Source of the DNA: Streptomyces erythrochromogenes | GTDB lineage: Bacteria > Actinomycetota > Actinomycetes > Streptomycetales > Streptomycetaceae | Direction of reading: 5' to 3' | Assembly: GCF_036170895.1 (NCBI RefSeq) | Contig: NZ_CP108036.1 | Location: 6,421,501-6,485,500, forward strand | Length of the DNA: 64,000 nt | Shown here: positions 31,302 through 40,405 of the stretch, in pieces | Layout: each line of letters starts with the position of its first letter | Numbering within the stretch: position 1 is the stretch's first letter | Notes under the pieces: generated by a model | Database searches by the model: none | Seen by the model: the letters and a program-made list of their open reading frames with translations, nothing else | Told to the model about the DNA's origin: nothing | Position numbers and translations under genes: made by a program

Positions 31302-34300
31302 ATGGCCTCGTTGCCGAACCCGCCCGCCGACACCCAGACCCGGGCCGACGCCCTCCGGGAGGCGCTCGCGACCCGCGTGGTCGTCGCCGACGGAGCCATG
31401 GGAACGATGCTCCAGGCACAGGACCCCACCCTCGACGACTTCCAGCAGCTCGAAGGCTGCAACGAGGTCCTCAACGTCACCCGCCCCGACATCGTCCGCA
31501 CGGTGCACGAGGCGTACTTCTCGGTGGGCGTGGACTGCGTCGAGACCAACACCTTCGGCGCGAACTACGCGGCCCTCGCCGAGTACGACATCGCCGAACG
31601 CAACTTCGAGCTGTCCGAGTCCGGCGCCCGCATCGCCCGCGAGGTCGCCGACGAGTTCACCGCCTCCACCGGCCAGCAGCGCTGGGTCCTCGGCTCCATG
31701 GGCCCCGGAACCAAGCTGCCCACCCTCGGCCACATCACCTACGCGCAGATCCGCGACGCCTACCAGACCAACGCCGAGGGCCTGCTCGCCGGCGGCTCCG
31801 ACGCGCTGCTCGTCGAGACCACCCAGGACCTCCTGCAGACGAAGTCCTCCATCATCGGCGCCCGCCGCGCCATGGAGGCGCTCGGCGTCAACGTCCCGCT
31901 GATCTGCTCCGTCACCGTCGAGACCACCGGCACCATGCTGCTGGGCTCCGAGATCGGCGCGGCCCTGACCGCGCTGGAGCCCCTCGGCATCGACATGATC
32001 GGCCTGAACTGCGCCACCGGCCCCGCCGAGATGAGCGAGCACCTGCGCTACCTCGCGCGCAACGCCCGCATCCCCCTCTCCTGCATGCCCAACGCCGGCC
32101 TGCCCGTCCTGACCAAGGAGGGCGCGCACTATCCGCTGACCGCCGCCGAGCTCGCCGACGCCCAGGAGACCTTCGTCCGCGAGTACGGCCTCTCCCTGGT
32201 CGGCGGCTGCTGCGGCACCACCCCCGAGCACCTGCGCCAGGTCGTCGAGCGGGTCCGCGGCACGGCCGTCGTCCCGCGCGACCCCCGGCCCGAGCCCGGC
32301 GCCGCATCGCTCTACCAGACCGTGCCCTTCCGCCAGGACACCTCGTACATGGCGATCGGCGAGCGCACGAACGCCAACGGCTCCAAGAAGTTCCGCGAGG
32401 CCATGCTGGAAGGCCGCTGGGACGACTGCGTCGAGATGGCGCGCGACCAGATCCGCGAGGGCGCGCACATGCTCGACCTCTGCGTGGACTACGTCGGCCG
32501 CGACGGCGTCGCCGACATGGAGGAGCTCGCCGGCCGCTTCGCCACCGCCTCCACCCTGCCGATCGTCCTGGACTCCACCGAGGTTCCCGTCATCAAGGCG
32601 GGCCTGGAGAAGCTCGGCGGCCGCGCGGTCATCAACTCGGTGAACTACGAGGACGGCGACGGCCCCGAGTCCCGTTTCGCCAAGGTCACCCGGCTGGCCC
32701 AGGAGCACGGCGCCGCGCTCATCGCGCTGACCATCGACGAGGAGGGCCAGGCCCGCACCGTCGAGCACAAGGTCGCCATCGCCGAACGGCTCATCGAGGA
32801 CCTCACGGGCAACTGGGGCATCCGCGAGTCGGACATCCTCATCGACACGCTGACCTTCACCATCTGCACCGGCCAGGAGGAGTCCCGCAAGGACGGCATC
32901 GCCACGATCGAGTCGATCCGCGAGCTCAAGCGCCGCCACCCCGACGTCCAGACCACCCTGGGCCTGTCGAACATCTCCTTCGGCCTGAACCCGGCCGCCC
33001 GCGTCCTGCTGAACTCCGTCTTCCTCGACGAGTGCGTCAAGGCCGGACTCGACTCGGCCATCGTCCACGCCTCCAAGATCCTGCCGATCGCCCGGTTCGA
33101 CGAGGAGCAGGTCTCCACCGCCCTCGACCTGGTCTACGACCGGCGCACCGAGGACTACGACCCGCTGCAGAAGCTGATGGCCCTCTTCGAAGGCGTCAAC
33201 ACCAAGTCCCTGAAGGCGGGCCGCGCCGAGGAACTCCTCGCCCTGCCCCTGGACGAGCGCCTGCAGCGCCGCATCATCGACGGCGAGAAGAACGGCCTGG
33301 AGGCCGACCTCGACGAGGCCCTCCAGACCCGCCCCGCCCTCGACATCGTCAACGACACCCTCCTGGAGGGCATGAAGGTCGTCGGCGAGCTCTTCGGCTC
33401 GGGCCAGATGCAGCTCCCCTTCGTCCTCCAGTCCGCCGAGGTCATGAAGTCGGCCGTGGCCCACCTCGAACCGCACATGGAGAAGACGGACGACGAGGGC
33501 AAGGGCACCATCGTCCTGGCCACCGTCCGCGGCGACGTCCACGACATCGGCAAGAACCTCGTCGACATCATCCTGACCAACAACGGCTACAACGTCGTCA
33601 ACATCGGCATCAAGCAGCCCGTCTCCGCGATCCTCGAAGCCGCCCAGGAGCACAAGGCCGACGTCATCGGCATGTCCGGCCTGCTCGTGAAGTCGACCGT
33701 GATCATGAAGGAGAACCTGGAGGAGCTCAACCAGCGCAAGCTGGCCGCCGACTACCCGGTGATCCTCGGCGGCGCCGCCCTCACCCGCGCCTACGTCGAG
33801 CAGGACCTCCACGAGATCTACGAGGGCGAGGTCCGCTACGCCCGCGACGCCTTCGAGGGCCTGCGCCTCATGGACGCCCTCATCGCCGTCAAGCGCGGCG
33901 TGCCGGGCGCCACCCTGCCCGAGCTCAAGCAGCGCCGCGTCGCCAAGCGCGACACGCCGGCCCTCCAGGTGGAGGAGCCGGAGGAGTCCGGCGGCCGCTC
34001 CGACGTGTCCGTCGACAACCCGGTGCCCACCCCGCCGTTCTGGGGCACCCGGGTGGTCAAGGGCATCCCGCTCAAGGACTACGCCTCCTGGCTGGACGAG
34101 GGCGCCCTCTTCAAGGGCCAGTGGGGCCTCAAGCAGGCCCGCGCCGGCGGGGCCACGTACGAGGAGCTCGTCGAGAGCGAGGGCCGCCCGCGGCTGCGCG
34201 GCCTCCTGGAGAAGCTGCACACCGAGAACCTGCTGGAGGCGGCCGTCGTCTACGGCTACTTCCCCTGCGTCTCCAAGGGCGAGGACCTGATCATCCTCGA

Positions 34301-34814
34301 CGACGCCGGCAACGAGCGGACCCGCTTCACCTTCCCGCGCCAGCGCCGCGGCCGCCGCCTGTGCCTCGCGGACTTCTTCCGCCCGGAGGAGTCCGGCGAG
34401 ACCGACGTCGTCGGCCTCCAGGTGGTCACCGTCGGCTCGAAGATCGGCGAGGCGACGGCCAAGCTGTTCGCGTCCGACTCCTACCGCGAGTACCTGGAAC
34501 TGCACGGCCTGTCCGTCCAGCTCGCCGAGGCCATGGCCGAGTACTGGCACGCCCGGGTCCGCGCCGAGCTCGGATTCGGCGGCGAGGACCCGGCCAAGGT
34601 CGAGGACATGTTCGACCTCAAGTACCGCGGCGCCCGCTTCTCCCTCGGCTACGGCGCCTGCCCCGATCTGGAGGACCGCGCGAAGATCGCCGACCTCCTC
34701 CAGCCGGAGCGGATCGGCGTCCACCTCTCGGAGGAGTTCCAGCTCCACCCGGAGCAGTCGACGGACGCCATCGTGATCCACCACCCCGAAGCGAAGTATT
34801 TCAACGCACGCTGA
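31302..34814 (+). CDS. metH: Cobalamin-dependent methionine synthase
   Basis: 1170 aa, full-length four-module enzyme. Homocysteine domain with zinc ligands C237 (NCATG) and C303/C304 (GGCCGTT); pterin-binding domain (IGERTNANGSKKF onward, about residue 350). A cobalamin domain follows with DVHDIG at 745-750, His747 being the lower axial ligand. The C-terminal AdoMet reactivation domain contains YRGARFSLGYGACPDLEDR. It transfers methyl from methyltetrahydrofolate to homocysteine. ATG with GGGAG site. Divergent from gylR, which has no known functional connection. Confidence 0.97.
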   Translation: MASLPNPPADTQTRADALREALATRVVVADGAMGTMLQAQDPTLDDFQQLEGCNEVLNVTRPDIVRTVHEAYFSVGVDCVETNTFGANYAALAEYDIAERNFELSESGARIAREVADEFTASTGQQRWVLGSMGPGTKLPTLGHITYAQIRDAYQTNAEGLLAGGSDALLVETTQDLLQTKSSIIGARRAMEALGVNVPLICSVTVETTGTMLLGSEIGAALTALEPLGIDMIGLNCATGPAEMSEHLRYLARNARIPLSCMPNAGLPVLTKEGAHYPLTAAELADAQETFVREYGLSLVGGCCGTTPEHLRQVVERVRGTAVVPRDPRPEPGAASLYQTVPFRQDTSYMAIGERTNANGSKKFREAMLEGRWDDCVEMARDQIREGAHMLDLCVDYVGRDGVADMEELAGRFATASTLPIVLDSTEVPVIKAGLEKLGGRAVINSVNYEDGDGPESRFAKVTRLAQEHGAALIALTIDEEGQARTVEHKVAIAERLIEDLTGNWGIRESDILIDTLTFTICTGQEESRKDGIATIESIRELKRRHPDVQTTLGLSNISFGLNPAARVLLNSVFLDECVKAGLDSAIVHASKILPIARFDEEQVSTALDLVYDRRTEDYDPLQKLMALFEGVNTKSLKAGRAEELLALPLDERLQRRIIDGEKNGLEADLDEALQTRPALDIVNDTLLEGMKVVGELFGSGQMQLPFVLQSAEVMKSAVAHLEPHMEKTDDEGKGTIVLATVRGDVHDIGKNLVDIILTNNGYNVVNIGIKQPVSAILEAAQEHKADVIGMSGLLVKSTVIMKENLEELNQRKLAADYPVILGGAALTRAYVEQDLHEIYEGEVRYARDAFEGLRLMDALIAVKRGVPGATLPELKQRRVAKRDTPALQVEEPEESGGRSDVSVDNPVPTPPFWGTRVVKGIPLKDYASWLDEGALFKGQWGLKQARAGGATYEELVESEGRPRLRGLLEKLHTENLLEAAVVYGYFPCVSKGEDLIILDDAGNERTRFTFPRQRRGRRLCLADFFRPEESGETDVVGLQVVTVGSKIGEATAKLFASDSYREYLELHGLSVQLAEAMAEYWHARVRAELGFGGEDPAKVEDMFDLKYRGARFSLGYGACPDLEDRAKIADLLQPERIGVHLSEEFQLHPEQSTDAIVIHHPEAKYFNAR

Positions 34815-34925
34815 GCTCCGGCGACGTACACTTGTCGGTCCCATACAGGCCGGTCGCCTGTTCCCCCGGGGGATGCCCCGCGGGAAGAGGTGACCGGCCT
34901 TCTCGTCCCTTCGAGAGGTACGCGC

Positions 34926-35627
34926 ATGACGAGCACCGTTCCCGCCCCGGTCACCCGCACGGCCGACGGCTCGGCCCTGCAGGCGGTGCTGCTCGACATG
35001 GACGGCACCCTGGTGGACACCGAGGGCTTCTGGTGGGAGATCGAGGCGGAGGTCTTCCACGAGCTCGGCCACCGCCTCCAGGACGCCTGGCGCGACGAGG
35101 TCGTCGGCGGGCCCATGACCCGCAGCGCCGGCTTCCTGATCGAGGCCACCGGGGCCGCCATCACCATCGCCGAACTGAGCGTCCTGCTCAACGAGCGCTT
35201 CGAGGCCCGCATCGCCGACCAGGTCCCCCTGATGCCCGGCGCCGAGCGGCTGCTGGCCGAGCTCGCCCGGCACAACGTGCCCACCGCCCTGGTCTCCGCC
35301 TCCCACCGCCGGGTCATCGACCAGGTCCTGCTCACCCTCGGCCGCGACCGCTTCACGCTGACGGTCGCCGGCGACGAGGTCGCGCGTACCAAGCCGCACC
35401 CCGACCCCTACCTGCTCGCCGCGCGGACGCTCGGCGCGCACCCCTCGCGGTGCGCGGTCATCGAGGACACCCGCACCGGTGTGGCGGCCGCGGAGGCCGC
35501 CGGCTGCCGGGTCGTGGCCATCCCCTCGGTCGGCGTGATCGAACCGGCTCCGGGGCGTACGGTCGTCCGCTCGCTGGAGGACGTCGACCTGGCGTTCCTG
35601 CGCTCCCTCATCGCCCCCATGAACTGA
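34926..35627 (+). CDS. HAD-superfamily hydrolase (phosphatase / beta-phosphoglucomutase-like)
   Basis: 233 aa. HAD motif I DMDGT at residues 24-28 (two Asp nucleophile/acid), motif II in TALVSASHRR, motif III Lys in TKPHPDPYLLAA and motif IV IEDTRTGVAAA. The helical cap between motifs I and II is typical of subfamily IA. It is a cytosolic phosphatase or phosphomutase; the substrate is unknown. ATG behind GAGAGG; an earlier GTG in frame is possible. It lies 111 bp after metH and may be co-transcribed. A conserved placement next to metH in Streptomyces is my recollection only. Confidence 0.88.
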   Translation: MTSTVPAPVTRTADGSALQAVLLDMDGTLVDTEGFWWEIEAEVFHELGHRLQDAWRDEVVGGPMTRSAGFLIEATGAAITIAELSVLLNERFEARIADQVPLMPGAERLLAELARHNVPTALVSASHRRVIDQVLLTLGRDRFTLTVAGDEVARTKPHPDPYLLAARTLGAHPSRCAVIEDTRTGVAAAEAAGCRVVAIPSVGVIEPAPGRTVVRSLEDVDLAFLRSLIAPMN

Positions 35628-35706
35628 GAGTGACGGAAGGGCCGGCCCGGACCCCCCCGGCCCCCCGGCCCGCTCCCGGTCCGGCACGCGCCCGACTCAA
35701 TTGGAC

Positions 35707-35739
35707 ACATCGGCATGCAGTGCCCTACATCGGTATGCA
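35707..35739. repeat. Two 13-bp direct repeats spaced by two helical turns
   Basis: ACATCGGCATGCA (35707-35719) and ACATCGGTATGCA (35727-35739) differ at one base and start 20 bp apart. Confidence 0.6.
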
Positions 35740-35872
35740 TCGCCACGCACCGAGATTCCATGAGTACGCTCCGTGCCGAATGGAACCCCGTCGGGTCGCG
35801 TCCTGACGGAAGGATCTTCCGTCGCAGGCCCCGGAGGCTGAAATTCCATCCCCTCCGGGGTCGTTGCGCAGG

Positions 35873-35886
35873 GTGACCTTGGTCAC
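35873..35886. promoter_or_regulatory. Inverted repeat GTGACC-TT-GGTCAC
   Basis: Perfect 6-bp arms with a 2-bp centre; a candidate dimeric regulator site, with a further GCGTCAC half-like sequence directly after it. Confidence 0.4.
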
Positions 35887-35930
35887 GCGTCACACCCCCG
35901 ACGGGCCTGTCCGGAGGCCCCGACGGCTTC

Positions 35931-35946
35931 CAATGTGTCCACATTG
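35931..35946. promoter_or_regulatory. Inverted repeat CAATGTG-TC-CACATTG
   Basis: Perfect 7-bp arms with a 2-bp centre, AT-rich for this genome, about 290 bp before the binding-protein start; a strong operator-like dyad. Confidence 0.5.
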
Positions 35947-36239
35947 ATCAGCCCCTGACCGAATCTGCGCAGCCCTGCCTGTGAACAGGCAGTTCGCTCC
36001 GATCACGGTGCGATTACGCCCCAAGTCCGGCCAGTTCCAGCCATCCCGCCCCGGACCACTAGTGTCGAGCCGGGCACTGCGCCGCACCCAGCCGCGTCCC
36101 GGACACACACCCCTGTGCCGGACCGCGTGGACCGATCGTCACAACACCGGCCCGATCGTTCCGCCCTGAACGGGCGACCGCCGCGAAGTGCCCTTCACAC
36201 CGCTTTGAGCAAGTGCCGGTTACAGGGAGTACTTCCAGC

Positions 36240-37844
36240 ATGAACCGCAAGACCATGGTGCTGACGGCCGCGGCCGGACTGCTCACCCCCGCGCTGGCCG
36301 CATGCGGCACCGCGAGTGGCGGAGGAGCAGGATCCGCGGCGATCGTCGTCGGGACCACCGACCGGTTCGAGGCCGCAGACTTCGCTCCCGCCCCCTTCGA
36401 CCCCGCCTACGCCTACGACGCCGGCGCCTGGAACATCCTGCGCCAGACCGTCCAGACGCTGATGCACACCCCGCGCGGCGGCGGCCAGCCCGTCCCCGAG
36501 GCGGCCTCCGCGTGCCGCTTCACCGACTCCGGCAACGAGAGCTACCGCTGCACCCTGCGCCCCGGGCTCAAGTTCGCCAGCGGCGACCCGCTCACCGCCA
36601 AGGACGTCAAGTTCTCCATCGACCGCGTCCTCGCCATCAAGGACGAGAACGGCCCCTCCTCGCTGCTCTCCACCCTCGACAACGTCGAGGTCAAGGGCGA
36701 GGACACCGTGATCTTCCACCTGAAGACCCCGGACGCGACCTTCCCCTTCAAGCTCTCCACCCCCGCCGCCGGCATCGTCAGCGAGAAGGACTACGACGCC
36801 AAGAAGCTCCGCGAGGGCTTCGAGGTGGACGGCTCCGGGCCCTACACCATGAAGGCCGAGGTCAAGGAGAACCGCCTCGTCCGCGCCGTCTTCAGCAAGA
36901 ACCCCCACTACAAGGGCGACATCAAGCTGCAGAACGACAAGGTCGAGCTGCGCACCTATCCCGACTCCCCGGCCATGGGCAAGGCCCTCACGGACGGGAA
37001 GATCCACGTGGTCTCCCGCACCCTGTCGCCCGCCCAGATCACCGAGCTCAGCGCCAACCCGCCCAAGGGCGTCAAGCTGGTCCCGATGCCCGGCCTGGAG
37101 ATCCGCTACCTCGGCTTCAACACCGACGCGCCCGTCGTCAAGGACAAGGCCGTGCGCCAGGCGCTCGCCGCCGCCGTCGACCGCGGCGCGCTGATCTCCA
37201 AGGTCTACGGCAAGTCCGCCCAGCCGCTCTACTCACTGGTCCCCACCAGCGTGACCGGCCACGTCAACTCCTTCTACAACAAGTACGGCGACGGCAACAC
37301 GCCCAAGGCCGCCGCACTGCTGAAGGAGGCCGGGATCAAGACCCCGGTCAAGCTGACGCTGCACTACACCAACGACCACTACGGCGACGGCACGGCGGCC
37401 GAGTTCGAGGCCCTCAAGGCCCAGCTCAACGCCACCCAGCTGTTCGACATCACCGTCCAGGGCAGCGAGTGGGCGGACTTCCGCCCCGCGCAGAAGAAGG
37501 GCGACCACGCCGCCTACGGGCTCGGCTGGTTCCCCGACTACCCGGACGCCGACAACTTCCTCGCCCCGTTCCTGGAGCAGGACAACTTCCTGGGCACGCC
37601 GTACGCCAACAACACGGTGCGCACCAGGCTCCTCCCCGAATCCCGGCGCGCGGTCGACCGAAACGTCGCCGCCCCCGCGATCACGGAGATGCAGGACATC
37701 GTCGCCGAGGACGTACCCGTCCTGCCCCTGTGGCAGGGCAAGCAGTACGTCGCCGCACGCGACGGGATCACCGGAGTGGAGTGGTCGGTCAACGCCATCT
37801 CCGACCTCCAGTTGTGGGAGCTCGGCCGTGGCGTAAGCGGCTGA
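36240..37844 (+). CDS. Family 5 (oligopeptide-type) ABC substrate-binding lipoprotein, copy 1
   Basis: 534 aa. Lipoprotein signal peptide with lipobox LAAC (Cys22). The mature protein has the SBP_bac_5 pattern: YAYDAGAWNILRQTVQTLM, DPLTAKDVKFSIDRVLA, LEIRYLGFNTDAPVVKDKAVRQALAAAVDR and FPDYPDADNFLAPF. It should bind peptides or similar solutes outside the membrane. No permease or ATPase genes are nearby, so it must work with components encoded elsewhere or act as a receptor. It is paralogous to the next gene (same motif order, QGKQYVAARDGI/QGKQYAVTRQNV near the C-terminus). AGGGAG site 10 nt before the ATG. Confidence 0.9.
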   Translation: MNRKTMVLTAAAGLLTPALAACGTASGGGAGSAAIVVGTTDRFEAADFAPAPFDPAYAYDAGAWNILRQTVQTLMHTPRGGGQPVPEAASACRFTDSGNESYRCTLRPGLKFASGDPLTAKDVKFSIDRVLAIKDENGPSSLLSTLDNVEVKGEDTVIFHLKTPDATFPFKLSTPAAGIVSEKDYDAKKLREGFEVDGSGPYTMKAEVKENRLVRAVFSKNPHYKGDIKLQNDKVELRTYPDSPAMGKALTDGKIHVVSRTLSPAQITELSANPPKGVKLVPMPGLEIRYLGFNTDAPVVKDKAVRQALAAAVDRGALISKVYGKSAQPLYSLVPTSVTGHVNSFYNKYGDGNTPKAAALLKEAGIKTPVKLTLHYTNDHYGDGTAAEFEALKAQLNATQLFDITVQGSEWADFRPAQKKGDHAAYGLGWFPDYPDADNFLAPFLEQDNFLGTPYANNTVRTRLLPESRRAVDRNVAAPAITEMQDIVAEDVPVLPLWQGKQYVAARDGITGVEWSVNAISDLQLWELGRGVSG

Positions 37845-37915
37845 GCAAGGCAAAGACCGGCAGCGGGTGTCGCGGGCCGGAGCAACGAAACAGTTCGACT
37901 GTGAAGGACGTTCGC

Positions 37916-39499
37916 GTGAATCGACGTAACCAGTGGCTGGCGGCCCCGCTCGGCGCGGCCACCGCCGCCGCGCTGCTCAGCGGTTGCGGTTCGACCGATG
38001 GCTCCAATGCCGGCAGCGGCAAGGGCGTGGTCATGGGCATATCCGACAAGGTGAAGTCCACCGACCCGGCGTCCGGCTACGACCCGGGCTCCTGGCTGCT
38101 CTTCAACAACGTCTTCCAGTCGCTGCTGAGCTTCCCCAAGGGCGGTACCACCCCCGAGCCCGACGCGGCCCAGAGCTGCGGCTTCGAGGGCGGCGACAGC
38201 AAGCTCTTCAAGTGCACGCTCAAGCCCGACCTGAAGTTCAGCAACGGCCACGAGCTCACCTCGAAGGACGTCAAGTACTCCTTCGAGCGCACGCTGAAGA
38301 TCAACGACGAGAACGGCCCCGCCGTCATGCTCGCCTCGATCGCCGGCATCGACGCCCCCGACGAGAAGACCGTCGTCTTCCGCCTGAAGACCTCCGACGC
38401 CACCTTCCCGAGCAAGATCGCCTCGGGTGCGGGCTCCATCGTCGACCACCGCGAGTACCCGGCCGACAAGCTCCGCACCGACAACAAGGCCGTCGGCTCC
38501 GGCGTCTACAAGCTCGACTCCTTCAGCGAGAAGAGCGCCAGCTTCTCGGTCAACGAGTCCTACACCGGCAAGGCCAAGGCCAAGAACACCGGCGTCACCC
38601 TGAAGTTCTTCAACGGCGACCAGGCCGGCCTCAAGACCGTCCTGGAGAGCGGAGACGTCGACTTCGCCTTCCGCGGCCTCGCCGCGAAGGACATCGCCGC
38701 CCTCGCCTCCAGCAAGACCGGCGACGAGAAGGTCGACGTCGTCCAGGGCACCGGTGCCGAGGTCGAGCACATGGTCTTCAACATGAACGACCCGGTCGTC
38801 GGCAAGCTCCCCGTCCGCAAGGCCATCGCCTACCTCGTGGACCGCGAGGCCCTCGTCAAGGACGTGTACGCCGGCACCGCCACCGCGCTGTACTCCATCG
38901 TCCCGACCGGCATCGCCGGCCACACCACGCCGTTCTTCGACCGCTACGGCGGCAGCCCGCAGCCCGAGAAGGCCAAGGCCGTCCTCAAGGCCGCGAACAT
39001 CAACGGCAAGGTCAAGGTCACCCTGTACTCGACCCCGTCCCGCTACGGCCCCTCCACCGACCAGCAGTTCGAGGTCATCGCCAAGCAGCTCAACGACAGC
39101 GGCCTCTTCGAGGCCGACGTCAAGTCCGTCGAGTACGAGCAGTACGAGCAGGACATCCAGGCGGGCAAGTACGGCATCTACGTCAAGGGCTGGGTCCCCG
39201 ACTACCCGGACGCCGACAACTTCACCCAGCCGTTCTTCGGCCCGGGCAACGTCCTGAACAACAACTACGACAACAAGGAGATCACCGGGACGATCATCCC
39301 GTCGACCTCCGCGAAGTCCGACCGCACCGCGGCCAACACCGACTACAACCGGCTCCAGGACATCGTCGCCGACGAGCTCCCGCTCCTCCCGCTCTGGCAG
39401 GGCAAGCAGTACGCCGTCACCCGCCAGAACGTGAACGGCCTGCAGTGGTCCCTGGACGCCTCCACGGTCTTCCGCTTCTGGGAGATCAGCAAGGGCTGA
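37916..39499 (+). CDS. Family 5 ABC substrate-binding lipoprotein, copy 2
   Basis: 527 aa. GTG at 37916 behind GAAGGAC; lipobox LSGC with Cys24. It shares the domain pattern of the preceding gene (SWLLFNNVFQSLLSFP, HELTSKDVKYSFERTL, KLPVRKAIAYLVDREALVKDVY, WVPDYPDADNFTQPFF). The loops differ, so it may have a different ligand. The 71-bp gap after copy 1 holds no terminator, so the two are probably one transcript. A 19-bp perfect hairpin ends the unit. Confidence 0.9.
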   Translation: MNRRNQWLAAPLGAATAAALLSGCGSTDGSNAGSGKGVVMGISDKVKSTDPASGYDPGSWLLFNNVFQSLLSFPKGGTTPEPDAAQSCGFEGGDSKLFKCTLKPDLKFSNGHELTSKDVKYSFERTLKINDENGPAVMLASIAGIDAPDEKTVVFRLKTSDATFPSKIASGAGSIVDHREYPADKLRTDNKAVGSGVYKLDSFSEKSASFSVNESYTGKAKAKNTGVTLKFFNGDQAGLKTVLESGDVDFAFRGLAAKDIAALASSKTGDEKVDVVQGTGAEVEHMVFNMNDPVVGKLPVRKAIAYLVDREALVKDVYAGTATALYSIVPTGIAGHTTPFFDRYGGSPQPEKAKAVLKAANINGKVKVTLYSTPSRYGPSTDQQFEVIAKQLNDSGLFEADVKSVEYEQYEQDIQAGKYGIYVKGWVPDYPDADNFTQPFFGPGNVLNNNYDNKEITGTIIPSTSAKSDRTAANTDYNRLQDIVADELPLLPLWQGKQYAVTRQNVNGLQWSLDASTVFRFWEISKG

Positions 39500-39521
39500 T
39501 CCGGGCCGCCCCCGGACACAC

Positions 39522-39566
39522 CACGGGGCCGCACGCGCGAGGTCCACTCGCGCGTGCGGCCCCGTG
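39522..39566. terminator. Bidirectional terminator hairpin
   Basis: Perfect 19-bp inverted repeat (39522-39540 and 39548-39566) with a 7-nt loop between convergent genes. Confidence 0.85.
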
Positions 39567-39610
39567 CCCGTTCCCTACAGCTACGACGACCGCGACCGCT
39601 ACTGCTACTG

Positions 39611-40282
39611 CTACTGCGCCCCGGGGCGCACCAGACCGCTCTCGTACGCGTACACCGCCGCCTGCACCCGGTCGCGCAGCCCCAGCTTCGTCAGGACGTG
39701 CCCCACGTGCGTCTTGACCGTCGTCTCGCTCACGAACAGGTCCGCCGCGATCTCCGCGTTCGACAGGCCCCGCGCCACCAGCTTCAGCACCTCCACCTCG
39801 CGCTCGGTCAGCGTCCCCAGCGTGTCCGGGACGCGCTCGTCACCCGACGGCAGGTGCCCCGCGTACTTGTCCAGCAGCCGCCGCGTGATGCTCGGCGCGA
39901 GCATCGCCTCGCCCGCCGCCACCACCCGGATCGCCTGCACCAGCTCGTTGGCCGGCGCGTCCTTCAGGAGGAACCCGCTCGCCCCGGCCCGCAGCGCCTC
40001 CACCACGTACTCGTCCAGATCGAACGTGGTCAGCACCAGCACCTTCGCCGGACCGTCCCGGCCCGGACCCGTGATCTGGCGCGTCGCCTCGACCCCGTCC
40101 ATCCGCGGCATCCGGATGTCCATCAGCACCACGTCCGGCTGCAGCGCCCGCACCTGGTCCAGCGCCTGCAGGCCGTCCCCGGCCTCGCCGACCACCGCCA
40201 GCTCCTCCTCCGCCTCCAGGATCATCCGGAAGCCGGTGCGCAACAGTGGCTGGTCGTCGACCAGAAGAACGCGGATGGCCAC
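39611..40282 (-). CDS. NarL/FixJ-family response regulator (no adjacent kinase)
   Basis: 223 aa. Receiver domain with D9/D10 acidic pocket, phospho-acceptor D55 (VVLMDIRMP) and conserved Lys in FLLKDA. The C-terminal LuxR-type HTH (LTEREVEVLKLVARGLSNAEIA and VSETTVKTHVGHVLTKL) binds DNA. GTG at 40282 behind GAGGTA; an upstream ATG would add 15 unlikely residues. No histidine kinase gene lies beside it in this window, so it is an orphan or is phosphorylated in trans. Its stop is followed by two further in-frame TAG codons in a CTACTG triple repeat. Confidence 0.92.
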   Translation of the reverse strand: MAIRVLLVDDQPLLRTGFRMILEAEEELAVVGEAGDGLQALDQVRALQPDVVLMDIRMPRMDGVEATRQITGPGRDGPAKVLVLTTFDLDEYVVEALRAGASGFLLKDAPANELVQAIRVVAAGEAMLAPSITRRLLDKYAGHLPSGDERVPDTLGTLTEREVEVLKLVARGLSNAEIAADLFVSETTVKTHVGHVLTKLGLRDRVQAAVYAYESGLVRPGAQ

Positions 40283-40405
40283 GGGCGATACCTCGTATTC
40301 GTGGGACGGCTGGACGGGCACGCCCATTCTGCCCTGACCCGACGATCAAGAACTCCCGGCCCCGGGGCCCGTGCGACGGCGGACGATCCCCCTCTGGCAG
40401 GCTGA

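Larger units (their letters stand above)
35628..36239. other. 612-bp non-coding region rich in direct and inverted repeats
   Basis: No gene visible on either strand. It contains two 13-bp direct repeats (ACATCGGYATGCA) starting 20 bp apart, a 6-bp inverted repeat CGGAAG-N3-CTTCCG near 35810 and a 9-bp hairpin CCCCGGAGG/CCTCCGGGG (35829-35837, 35852-35860). GTGACC-TT-GGTCAC (35873-35886) and CAATGTG-TC-CACATTG (35931-35946) follow. It precedes the binding-protein gene at 36240 and probably acts as its regulatory region; the 35829 hairpin could also terminate the HAD transcript. Confidence 0.55.

Noticed and set aside
30690..35687. A 1665-codon minus-strand frame across metH and gylR
   Set aside because: Antisense to metH over its whole length with Asp/Glu/Gly/Leu-biased composition; the gylR-like tail is in a different frame from the true gylR.
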